Part shown: in pieces, positions 21,201 through 33,700 of the stretch
Position numbering within the stretch: the first letter of the stretch is position 1
Layout of the letters: every line of letters begins with the position of its first letter
Source: Ciona intestinalis
Taxonomy: Eukaryota > Chordata > Ascidiacea > Phlebobranchia > Cionidae
DNA length: 64,000 bases
NCBI RefSeq assembly: GCF_000224145.3
Contig: NC_020176.2
Coordinates: forward strand, 620,693 to 684,692
Direction: 5' to 3'
Notes under the pieces: generated by a model
Seen by the model: the letters and a program-made list of their open reading frames with translations, nothing else
Told to the model about the DNA's origin: nothing
The model's database searches: none
Position numbers and translations under genes: made by a program

Positions 21201-24200
21201 TATCTTTTGAATTGGAATTTGGACACACTTTAGCAGCATTATCACTTTTATACGGTTTTTATTTAAAAATGTTATTAATATTATAAAGCTTTTGATATTA
21301 ACTAATGTTAACACATGCACACACACACAAGGTAATACGCAGCACCTCTGTTATAATGATTTCCTAATTTTCTTAAATGTTTTAATGCAAAAAATAATAT
21401 TATGTATGGTAACAAGAAAATATTGTTTTTATTATAATAACAACCAACTTAATAAAAAATTTCAAATAATCGTAACAGTAAGCTTACTTGGATCTGAACA
21501 TGTTTTCCCACACGGTCCGTCACAAAGACAACGCTTGTTGACAGCACAATCACCATCATTGTCACAAGCTGATGGGCACCGTCGGCCTCGTAACCCAGCG
21601 ACACGGAGGTTTCGGGGTGGACATGCTGAAACAAAAACTTGTTTTTTTAATTTTAAAGTCCAATAATAGTTTCATGAACTAAAGAGTTATTTTTCCTTTA
21701 AATCAATGACCTTTTTAATAAAATTCGTATCTTACATATGAGCTGTCATGTTTGTAAGCTGACCAGAAAATCTGTGTTTCAAGCACCTAGATTTTAATAA
21801 CACATCACTATATAAACCAGCAGCATGTTATTTGCATTTATCTACAGCATTTTTAAATTTTCATTGAGCCACAAAATATAAAATAATTGCAAAGGATCCA
21901 CCAGGCAAAACTTTTAGAAAACTTGGAAAATAGTAATATAAACAAATACGAATTACATTGTTTGGCATGTGTAATAACTTGTATGATTAAACAAACCTTG
22001 TAAAACACGAGCAAGGGTAGTAGTTGATAATGCTGTTGTTGTTGTTGCAGGGGTGGATGGGGTGGTGGGTTTCTGGTGGGATATTGTTAAATAAAAGTGA
22101 TAAACATAAAATAAATAAAGTCAAATGAAAGTTGTTTAAGTTAAAACATTAATTTACGGTAATAAAACACAGTCTGTGTTTTGATTCTTCGTAAAACCAA
22201 ATTAAAGCATTTGGCACCTTTTATTTGTTATTTTACAATTATTATTAAAGATAAAAAGGCAAAAAAATCAATGAAACAACACTGTTATATCAATATCTGA
22301 TTAAGTTACAAAAATGTAAATTTTGTTCAGTAAAATGTACAGGTAATGGTGTTAATATTGTCAAACTCATATTCATTGGTTTCGATAACCTAACCACTAA
22401 ACCACACAAACAGTATAATGAATTATTTCACATGTACTTACAGCAGGAGCAACATTGCAATAATTGGTATCACAGCAAGTAACATTGCATGAGGTTATAT
22501 TCATTTGTGTTATCATGGATGTTGACAACGCACAACTTGCACTTCCGCATGTCATTGAATTGGCACACCTTCCAATGTGGAACATAACTGTGGGGAATGA
22601 TGTTGATAATTACATTGTGTTGTTTGTAGCGTGTAACGGTCACGCCTTTTGTCAAAAACATTATTTCTTTTTCATTTTAATCAGTAAGCGTGTTTTAACA
22701 GCTGTTGTTATACTGTTACTACCCCTCTTTTCAGTTTTGTATATTTTTGCTTTGGTTAGATATTTAAGATAAAATTAAGATTTAAGTAAGAGCATAGGCG
22801 GAGAACTTTTAAAATGCCAGGGCCAAATATTTGCGTCATAGTACCAATAATATTTTAGCCACCAACAACAACAACAAAATGCACTGTTGGCAAACTGTTT
22901 GTGTCTTTTGAGCTATATTTCAAGCTATAGAATCGTCCGTGCAGTTTTAAAACAAAAGAAATAAAGTAATTCCCGCCGATCGCTATTAGAAAACGAGCCT
23001 GAAATACTGAAACACCATCCAATATAAATATAACATCACGAAAGTTTTGTGCTGCTGTTGAACATTACATGTCATTTTTTTATAAATCTTGTGTTTGTGG
23101 GGTCTTTGTATAAAATGTTTGTAAATCGCTTTATTAAAAACGTTTGTAAATCGTTTTTAAGTGTTTGCCTGTTTCGTGGGTTAACCATTACGTTTGATTT
23201 AACTTTCACGAGAGGCGTGAGTTCTGTAATATACGCAAGGACATTTCGTTCTCTTTTATTACGTTGGCAGCTGACTGTAAGTAGAAAATTAAATCCAACG
23301 GCATCCGCCATGCAAAAACGATTTAAATGATAANNNNNNNNNNNNNNNNNNNNNNNNNNNNNNNNNNNNNNNNNNNNNNNNNNACCGACCCCTTTTTTGG
23401 GTTCTGGCTACATGACAATCTCTTATACATGACGTCGAAACTAGATTAAACTGCGATATAAGTATATGATGTTTTATTGTGACGGCAATTTTGGACGGCG
23501 GGGTAATTCTATTGAAAATCCGGTGGGTTACTTGAAATGCGTTTACTGGACATGTTGAAATATTTATTAAACCAAACATTAAGTCAAATTTATTTTAACC
23601 TTGTAAAAATTCTGAAACTACCAAGAACCGAATGTTTTTACGTCACAGACACAAATGCTTTTATCGCACGATAAGTTGCCAGGCAACCGGAACGTACCTT
23701 GACTGACGTCTCCGTTAGAACTGCGGTCTGGAACATTTATAAACGCTGGATTTTTATTATTTTAATACTTTAATGGAAATATCAATGATCCTATCGAGTT
23801 ATTCTAGTATTATCTGCGCGATTATGATCTATAAGTTTGCGTAAGAAAGGCAATAAACATGACGCACGCATTAAAATTCCAGGGCCTGCGGGAGTACCCT
23901 GGTATTTGTGAGGGCCTGCGCGCAGGCCTTGCAGGCCCGCATTCAGCGCCTATGAGTAAGAGATAATACAGCAACAAAAAAAGGACTCATATGAGCAAGC
24001 CACGCCTCACAAACTAAAAATTGGTCCCAAATTGATTTCATTGGGATGGGATGCTAATACCAATTTTGAAAAAGCTTTTTGAGTATTGTTTTAGGTGAAC
24101 AATCTTTATGACAAGTTTTAATGTAAATTAATGTTTAGCATTCAGGTTTGTCACAAGAGATGACGATTTGTTGTTTCGTCAAGCCAGTTGAGCTGTTGTA

Positions 24201-26916
24201 AAAATATTTACATTGTGCCTGGTAGCGGAAGTAACATAATTCTGTCTTAAATATTTAAGCAGTTGCAAACATTAACATATAGCTACCAACCTTCTTGTGG
24301 AGATCCAAAGTCTATTGTTCCAACCACTGTAGTCATCATACAAACATTCTCACCCACCCCACAAGCAGCAGGTAACATACTTACATTGCCACTGTAACCC
24401 ATAGTGGTGGTTGTACCCATGAAACAAGTCAACTGGGCAGCTGGAAGTAATAAAGGCATTTATATATGTATATCTATGCAGTACTACAGTCCTGTTTTAT
24501 TCTATAAGGGTGAGTCACTACAGCATGGCTAGCCATGGAACCTGGGATTTTTTTTCAACACCTACAGTGCTACAATGCATTTGTGAGTGTGTGACCACTG
24601 GGTTGGGGCAATGTATGCTATGTTAGGGGGCTTTAGGACATATATACGCCTATCAGTATTGAAAAAAAACATTCAACCCGGTATCCTTAAGTTAAAATGA
24701 AACCACTGAAGTATGATGAAAAACCTAAGGAGTAACGACTGAGTTACTGTAATTCTTGCTGCAATAAATGTTGCAAAAGATATATGAAGCCACCACATGC
24801 GCAACAGTGAGCTAAGTAACCCCACCACACAAGGATAAATAAACTATGATGATCTAATAAGACAAGGAATACCTTTCTACATTACTATCAATGTTTAATC
24901 TATGATTGAATGATAAAACTCCCACGAATAATATATCAGGAAATTGCATCTTTATAGTTAACACCCGTAGGCAAAATCAAACTCATGTTTTTCGAGATAA
25001 ACTTTGAAAAATGAAATATACTGATCATAATACATAAACATGCAGCTACGATGGGTAAAAGGCGACAATGTGTAGATATGATTAAAGTTTGTATATGCCC
25101 TCGGGTTAGAAATTTAACAGGGTTTTACTCCAATAAAAATATGACAGTTTACCATTTTGACAATTCCTTCCAGAATATCCCGCTCTGCAAAGACAGCTGT
25201 AATCTTGACCATTCAATCCTCTAGTGGGCACACAAGAGCCACCATTCTGACACGGGCTCATTAGACACATTGCTGAAAATATTTTAGTTGAAACACTTTA
25301 AATAAATGGGAAAAAAGGTTCCTTTAATTTTAAGAAACATGGTTAGGTTTTGTACAAAATAAAATACGAATTAAATATTAAGCATTAAAAAGTGTCCTGT
25401 TCCACATAGGAAACACACACTGATTTGAAACAACTTATTACGAATGCTAACAAACTTATTTGGTGTACAGACACAGACTCATGTGTATAAAACAGAACAC
25501 ATATGTCATAACTACTGTTGTTGTTCCCTCACACAAGAATAGAAGAGTTACATGCATTAATTTATTTATTCATTCACTTACTTATTTAGTTACATTCATT
25601 CTTACATTCATTTACTTATTTATTAAGTTACATTCATTCACTAATAATACCAACTTACTTGTTTGATGTACTGACACAGGTGCTATAGATGGTGGAGGTG
25701 AATTACATAAATCACCATCACAACAAGAAGTTCTACATGAAGATATGGTGGTACCAACACCTTGTATTTGGAGTTGTAAGTTCTCACATGTAAAGTTACC
25801 GCACTGCGTTGCGGGTATACAACTACCGTGGAACATCTCCACTGTGGAAAGTTGGTTTAATAAATATAGGACTTCATATTAGTTGGAAACCACTAAAACT
25901 TGGCTCTGTGGGTAATGAGCTCTGGCCTGAATCCACGATCTGTGACAGGCCGCACCATGGGACTTTACCCATTTATAATACAGGAACTTTAAGATAATTT
26001 TAAACAAAACCAAATCATCAAAAACAAAGAAAACAATTTACTTAAACATCTGTTTATAAACTACATAACACAAATACTAAAATCCTGTTTAATTGGCAGA
26101 GTAACTTACTTTGAATTCCCATAACATTTGCTATGTATGTTGCGTAACCACATTTGAAAATATATTCCCCATTTATGAGTGAGTCGTTACCATGGGGATA
26201 TTCAGCACAACTTCTGTTGACCAAAGTATTGGCCACAGTAAGTGAGCTTGTGTTGGTGAGCGTGCCGGAGTAACATGTCACGTCTGTAACGGATGTAATG
26301 CAATAAATACACAGATTATAATGTACGTGGGTGAGGTCCCTGCTACAGACCTGGTGGCTTAGACTGGATTTGGCTTATTACCCCATGAACATATAGATAG
26401 TGCTGACTGTTAAAAAGATAATTTGGATACTTTTTAATGCGATAAAATAGTGAAAATATAATTTCATAATATAGCCTTATATATAATACATCACATCAAT
26501 GAACATACAGCCTTAGATAATTTTGTTCAATAGAATATATTGGTTGTTTAATGCAATAAATCAGCAATAAATAATCTAATGGCAGATTGCATTGTAAAAC
26601 CAGGTATTTTTCATAATGGAATGTTCTAGCTTTATGTAAATCACAAACAATAAAACATTAAACCAAGTGAAAGAAATATTGTAATATATGTATATTTATA
26701 AAATATATATAAACATATATAGTCTAGAACCATAAAAAACACATTGTAAAATGTAATATATTTCACGCATTAAGTAGTTAAAAGCATAACATGCAAATTA
26801 GGTCATTTTATTTTTAAACAAAACAAACATTTTAATTTCTAAAAAATATTTTAAACATTCATACTTGCAGTTGTACAGGATACAAATAAAACTAAAATAA
26901 ACGCTTGAATTTCCAT
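18209..26916 (-). CDS. Secreted mosaic protein: LU-EGF-LU-WAP-CCP-WAP-CCP-galaxin
   Basis: Fourteen exons, all phase-consistent, give 650 residues: 26865-26916, 26110-26283, 25659-25841, 25153-25272, 24291-24440, 22442-22587, 21997-22072, 21488-21625, 20943-21140, 20413-20556, 19669-19863, 19273-19372, 18838-18925, 18209-18397. Order: signal peptide (MEIQAFILVLFVSCTTA); Ly6/uPAR (LU) domain, aa 18-136, ending CCDGDLCN; EGF, 137-176; second LU, 177-275, ending CCDTNYCN; Thr/Pro linker; WAP-like four-disulphide core, 301-346; CCP/sushi, 347-412; second WAP-like, 413-460; second CCP, 461-525; galaxin-type C-C-G-x-x-Y...C-C repeats, 526-610; polyglutamate tail. No GPI signal or transmembrane helix is visible, so secretion to the matrix is inferred. 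Most modules are flanked by phase-1 introns. No single known family has this architecture as far as I know. It may be joined to the upstream CUB/MAM gene. Confidence 0.85.
18215..18310. repeat. (CTC)n-type microsatellite encoding polyglutamate
   Basis: Interrupted CTC/CCT trinucleotide tract. On the minus strand it is in frame in the last exon of the mosaic gene and encodes two Glu runs separated by GEGGMGASSTIQTN. Confidence 0.85.
22793..23954. mobile_element. Non-autonomous hAT-like element with 8-bp TSD
   Basis: Ends 'cataggcggagaac...' and '...cattcagcgcctatg', imperfect inverted repeats sharing CATAGGCG. Both sides are flanked by the identical octamer AGTAAGAG (22785-22792 and 23955-23962), the target-site duplication size typical of hAT transposons. 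The 1162-bp interior contains a 50-N gap and no transposase. It is inserted in the intron between the two halves of the second LU domain. Confidence 0.8.
23334..23383. other. Assembly gap (50 N)
   Basis: Run of undetermined bases inside the hAT-like element. Confidence 1.
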
Positions 26917-27454
26917 GACTTCAACCCTATACATCCTACCTATGTTATTAACAGTATATAATGAAAATCTTATATTTTGGTGGCATGTGTTATGTTATGC
27001 CTGAGGCATAGGATGGGAAACATAATTGCATGCTTGCCAAGGTTTATGTTGATTGTTTAAGATTAAGATTGTACTGATTTGAAACCAAGATCTTGTGGTG
27101 GCTACTATATAATTGGAACCTTGGGGCAAAATTTTGCAGTAAGGTGTAATTAGATGAGGTGGATTTATAAACATGGGGAATTACGTCATGTTTGATGATT
27201 TAGTTGTAAGTATTGTTGGAGAAATTTCCAAATAATTGTTAAAATTATTATCAATTAAAGTTAATTGTATAATACAGGATACGTAACATGTGGTTTAACA
27301 AGTGGATACACGAGTTTTTCAAAGCTTATAAAGGTGTGTGTAATGTTGGATGTACAATATTGTAACGTGTGTTTAGAGAATGTGTGTTAAATATATTTAT
27401 CTTATACTTTATTAACGCACACGCTTTTACACTGGGTAAAATTGGTCAAAAACA

Positions 27455-27560
27455 ATGAATGTAACTGGTTTATCCTTGTGTGGCACGGCAATGTAAGTTG
27501 TTATAACATGAGTGTTCTGTTTCATACACCTAGTGCTCGCTTAGAAGTTTGTAAGTGCAT
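27455..27560. repeat. Dispersed 'TTATAACA-GAGTGTTC' repeat
   Basis: Well-preserved copy of the repeat described at 2722-2830 ('gttataacatgagtgttctg', 'catacacctagtgctcgctt'), between the two mosaic genes and upstream of the alternative first exon. Confidence 0.6.
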
Positions 27561-27759
27561 TTTATTAAACCATAAATTTATTACGGATCATTGTTAACAC
27601 AACAATGATAACTTAAGATTTATTTCCGAAATGACAACATTTACAACAATATAAAACTTTTCCCAACTAAACGATGAGGATTATGTTTTGGCTTTAGGTT
27701 TGTGCCTTTGAATGTGAACAATTACTCACTACTGTAAAGAAACCAATGTGTTGACTTAC

Positions 27760-30700
27760 TTGAGCATTTCATTGTTGCGCAAGCAGCGACCTCGTGTGTT
27801 GGTCCTTCACATGGGGAGGAATTAACATTCATCATCATACACTCCCTCGTGCGGTTCTTGAAGCCACCGCCACAGGTTCTATTGCAACTTGACCACGATG
27901 TCCAATCATCCCATACTGTGGTGTAAATGGAGGAAATTATTTATAAGTTAAATTTTAAATATAAATTATTTCAATAATAAATTAATTTATACTTTAATTT
28001 ATTGTTTCATTATAAATTTATAATAAAATAAAATAAATTATTTCACATTTTAAAAGGGTGTTTTTTTTATCCTCACCTATGTATGACAGAATACGCTAGT
28101 TATAAAGTAATGATCTGGTGCTACGAAAGTGTAGAATCAGATCCTATTTGAACAAGAGACTGACGATGCCATTTAGGCGAAATATATTTCTCCATTACCA
28201 CCAGTGGTTGGACTTGATTTTTGTTTGTTACCTTTTCGTAGCACCAGATCATTACTGTATTTTACTATGAAGAATTGTTCAATTATATGAACATCAGATC
28301 AGGGTCGGAATTTATTACAAGTCATTAGTTATAAAGTAGTTTTGATAATAGCAAATTTATACTGTAACGTTTTTTTGCAGTAAGTATTCATGCTGCTAAT
28401 TCGTAACCTATAACGCTGTAAGAATATATATGGATATGTATTATATTCTATTTCTATGTATGGGTTATGCTCTGAGTTTAAAGCCATTTAGAGGTTTATA
28501 ATGGAAAGATGAGCCCGTTATAAACCCAGTGTATTTATATAAACTTGATAATGTAAAAACTTACCATAACAAGTAGGCAAAGTAATATTAGCATCACTGC
28601 ATGCCATGGCTTCCCTTACGACCCCAACACAACCTTCTACTCCAACCTGGGAGTAAAAATACAAACAAAAATAAAACATAAATATTATAATAATAAAAAT
28701 TCAACAAACATAAACTTATTTATCCTTGTGTGGCAGAACAACAATGGTTGTATAACACAAGTGTCTGTTCCATAGACCTGGGGTCACCTACGAGTTACCA
28801 CATACGTAATTTGACAGATTTTTGGCACCTTACTGTACAACCTTTAAAAGAGTCTTGCCCAAGAACATACACTAACAATGGTAATGTTCTTTGGGTTAAA
28901 GGCAGGCAGGCTAGCCATTGTGCCTCTAGGCTTAGAAAACACAAACAAAAAAAAAGTTAACGAGAAATGTAAAAAAATGATAGGAATATAACTTACGTTT
29001 CCTCCTTCACAAGACCGCCCCCTTGTGATAAATCCATCGTTGCACGTCACCGAACACGGTGACCATGACGACCACGTGCTCCATCGTGGACAATTATGTT
29101 GGTTACAATTAATAAGTTCAGCATATCGGCCGATGCATCCAGGCTGTTGGAAAAGTAAAATAATTCACATATTTATATCATATGTAGTTTGTGGGTTTGC
29201 TTAACAGGCTAATTCTAGCTTTTACTCCAGGTTCCCAAGCAATGACTTCAGTATGATACCAGTAAGATACAAATATACAATTATATATTACTTAAACAGG
29301 ATTTTAAGTTGGCTGTTTAAAACTTGAACATTCATAGAAATAGTGCCAGGGTTTCACAAAAATATTCATAAAAGGTGGTTTGTAAGTGTAATAACCTAAA
29401 AATATATAAAAGGCAACACAATTTTACTTTCACCCTACATTACTTTATCACCTACATAGTTATAACACAACAACTTACATCTCCTGGTTCGCCTCCTGTG
29501 CAATTTCTTGTCCTTGTTTTAAAACCTCCTTCACAACTAACACTACAATCTGCCCATTGTTGCCAATTGGTCCAACCTGAACAAAGTGGTTATGTTAAAA
29601 AAAATTAGCATGAAGGCGCAGCAACTGTGAACTTTGTTAATTTGCCAAGGTTAAGTCTGTGGCACATTAACTTCACAGTGCTACAAAAGCCAGAAAACAT
29701 GGAAGGTGACATGGGGAAAATATAAAACATAATTTTTCAGCTGTGTACACAGAAAAGTGTTTTCAAAGTGTCTGTTGGCAAGACACAATTACTGAAAAAC
29801 ATTAACAAATACTGTGCACACTGGTCACTAATGAGTAGTAATACCCTGGAAGTATGGGTAATGGCCAACTGGACTAAATCTCAGGACCATAGTGTTAGTG
29901 TACCAGGCTACAGGGTCTCAGTCACATAGAATGGTAAAAAGACTTTTATAAAAAAACACTGGTCTAGAAAACTAAAACTGTTACGTCATACAAACAAAAT
30001 TGCTGACTCACTCCGACAAACATCTGTCCCACATTCCTCCTGTGTATACACCGTCCCTTCACACCCCGCGTCACCAGGGTCACCTCCTATGCAACGTCGA
30101 GACCTCTCCCTACTCCCCCCACCACACGTTTGTGTGCATTCGCTCCAAGCCCGCCATTTTTCCCATGCTGGAGGGAGGAAGATAATATTTAAGATATGGG
30201 TATGTTACTATGTATTTAAACCATTGTAGGTATTTATATTTGGGGACTTTTTATTTGTTTCAATGTATGGCAGATAGTATAGACAACCCATGGAAAAGTA
30301 TAAAAACATCTTAATAGACGTAACACTAGTGAAGCCTAGGGTGACTCTAAGTTTTTATACTGCTTTTATATATTATTTAAGATATCTATTAAATCATAAA
30401 AGTTACCAGCAGTAGGTCCTCCACAATTTTCTTCATCGTCGTTATATTCACAATCCTTCATGTAACATAGAAATATTAAAATACACGAAAAGAAAATCCT
30501 TTGCAACTAAACAGACAACACATTTATTTAAAAATATAAAAAATAATGATAAATAAGCTATTCTTTTAACATAAAAAAACACTTCTAAATAAGATAAAAA
30601 CACAATTTATTTTAGAATGTAAAAAATAAAAGCTGATATTTTTAAATTACTTACAGGTGTTCCATCACAAATCCAATCAGGACTAACACAGTTTCCAATA

Positions 30701-33700
30701 TCTCTACATTGTAGTTCACCTTCACCACATCCAGTCTAAAAGTAAAGCATTAAATATTGTGGGGTAATTCAATGAATATATTATATATATATACAGCAAG
30801 TGTACATCAGACTTATTTATTCTCACGTGGTGGGGCAACTTAGGAAGTCTAACACAGATGTGTGCTCTGTTTTGCTACTTCTAATTCTAAGCTACCCAGC
30901 CATGGAAGAATAAATAGGTGATAAAAGCCTAACAACATACCAATGGGGCGATGGTGTAGATAAATCGTGTTGTTGGTATTGGATTTGTTGATGCTGTTGC
31001 TATTGTTGTTGTAGGCCTAGTGGTGGTGGTTGTTGTTGTTGTTGGGGCAGGAGTAGTGGTCGTAGTAGTAGTTGTAGTTGTTGTTGTCGTCGTTGTAGTT
31101 GTTGTAACAGGAGGAATGCATATATTGTCTGTAATTGTGATGTCATCAATAGCAATATCTCCCCGATAAGTGCTTCCTCTTGTCCCAATGAAGGCAAACT
31201 GAAATATTAACATTATTTTCTAACTCGCACCAAACATTCTTCATAGAATCTTAATGCTATTGTTCATTAGTAGTACAGCATAAGTTGTCAGACATACACT
31301 AAGAAAAAAAGTGTAGAAACTCCCCCACAAAGTTACGTATATGTGGTTACTTATAAGTAAGAGGACACAAGGTGTATGAAGCAGAACACCTGTGCTATAA
31401 CGACTGTAGTTGCCCCGCCATTCAATCTCAATTTAATAATTTACATTCATTCATTTGTAATGAAAGTTCTGTAACCTATTAATGATAAAATAAATAAACA
31501 CCTGTACTGAATGATATTTAATTTTTATGAATAATAAATTAATTTCAATGTACCTGTGCTGGATGGTCACTCCTTGTGATGTTGATTTGAGCTTGCATCC
31601 ACGATGATCCCTGATGACCAAACTTGTTGAAGATAATTCTTCCTTCATCTGGATCTAATCCGGAGGTTAATTGTTGGACACGAAGTATTCCAATACCATC
31701 ACCACGCATGTGATACCTGGGAAGATTATTTTAGAAAATCATTTGAAAGATAAATTAAATTAGTCCTAGGTGTGCCTTGTAAAAACCCTTAAGATGCTTG
31801 TTAACCACAACTGACAACTTAAAGAATTTCGACTATAATAAATAAATGGTTAAAATTCTTTACTAAGTCTTTGTTTGGTAACTATTTTCAACTGTAAGTC
31901 ACTTTACAAAAAAAGGGACTGTAGGTCTGTAGCTGAAAGCAATTTCCACTTTCATTTTGCAAGCAGCTTGAAGTGATAGATCATACGGTTTTGGTTTACA
32001 CAGCCTAGTTACAGCAACTGTCGTAATAGATACAGTTCACCAAATTGGCAACTTTCACTTCAAGCTCAACCATTTTTACAAGCATTAGGCATATTAATCC
32101 CGCTTGTTTCTGAATAATAAACAACAGTCCTACATTGAGCAGTATTCTGCATGTTACTAATATCTACCATATTGAACTTACCAAAATTCTAGGCAGTAAA
32201 ATTGTAAGTTTGATATTTGTTTGCTTGGAGAGAGAATAATTGCTCTTTTACCTGGTTGTATGCCGGATGCTTCAATGTACAAGTATTTCCCATCTATATT
32301 ACATAATACATTTAAAACAACCTTGTAAATTTTAAGATGCAGCCATTAACATAAACTGACAACATTTAGTTTCGCTGTGCATCAATTTACAGCATTAAAA
32401 ATCAAATGTATTCATGCAAGGCTATTAAATATGGCCCGTATGCAATTTTAAGAATCCCAAAAATGGGCTTTATATATGCGGCTATATATGAGTAATATTG
32501 GTTAGGCTTATATAAAAGTATGTTGGAATCTGCTATATTGCAGGCCGTAATACGAACACAAAAACTCTGATTAGTTTTATACCAGCAGATTGGTGGGTGT
32601 GGTCATTTGTCGGACCAGTTGCCGACATAATACCAGAAGGGGTACGACCGCTGTGGTGTTTCCATAGAAAATTTGCAGAAGAATGTTGTGTCCACCCAAC
32701 ACATAAACCATTGAGAGATTCAAAATCACAGTTAAATGAAACACCTGCATTTACAAATAAATACATTTAATAGTCACCCCCCTTTGGCGTCTTTTGTAAC
32801 TACTTAATCTTAACTATTAGCCTAATTTGTATAACATCACAAAGTTCTGCACTAGTACAGTGCCAATGGAATATTACATACAAAGCTGTGATGAAGTTCT
32901 AGTTTTAATAGATTAAAACATAATTAACACAAACAGAAATTGCAAACCAGTAATTGTAGTAAAAGACAGTTTTTTTTCTCTAAGAGCTTTTACTAATAAC
33001 TTCAACAAATGTTGAAGCCTATGAATTAGCACCCTGCGTGTTGGGTTAATGAGTCAACTGTGCCCTAAATCTCAGGTACCATGGCGCGCTACCCTGTCAT
33101 ACCTCACCTGTATAGATATTTTAAAAACATTCTACATTCTAAGCTATTTAATGTATGAAAGCTTGTCAAGCTATCACTACTAAGTATTTTTGCTCTCGTT
33201 ACGATATTTGTTAACTGGTAAAGCAAGGCTGTATGTGTTCAGACACTTACTTGGTGGCCGAACCGCTGACCAAAATATTGCGAATCCTTCAAATTGGTCA
33301 GAAAAATCGGTCTTAAAATTTAACCGTACCCTCTTTTTTGTGGAATACACGGGATTGAACACCGTGTCGGGTCCGCAGAATCTGAGAAAAACCAATGCAT
33401 TTATTTATTAACAATATTTAAGTTTAGACAAAGGGCTTATTTTGACAATCGTTAAAACACGCATGGATAGAAAGTATGAGCAACAGCAAGTATAAAGGCA
33501 AGTGATTATAGGTATAAAAGTTAGTCGAAAAGTAAATTATTACACTGTAGGTATACTAGCTTTCGTTAATATGAATATTAACTTGTTCTACGCTTTTAAA
33601 ATTCCCGCCATTTTTAACCTGGCATTTGATTGGTTAGTTACTTACTTCTGCCCGCCCACTAGCGGATCAGTTATTCGTGTTCCATCATATATAGAGATCG

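Noticed and set aside
23049..23330. 93-residue plus-strand frame inside the hAT-like element
   Set aside because: No transposase motif, overlaps an opposite frame of equal length and runs into the N gap.
31000..31197. Gln/Leu-rich open frame opposite the mucin-like tract
   Set aside because: Alternative frame of the same trinucleotide repeat; the Thr frame continues the MAM domain in phase.
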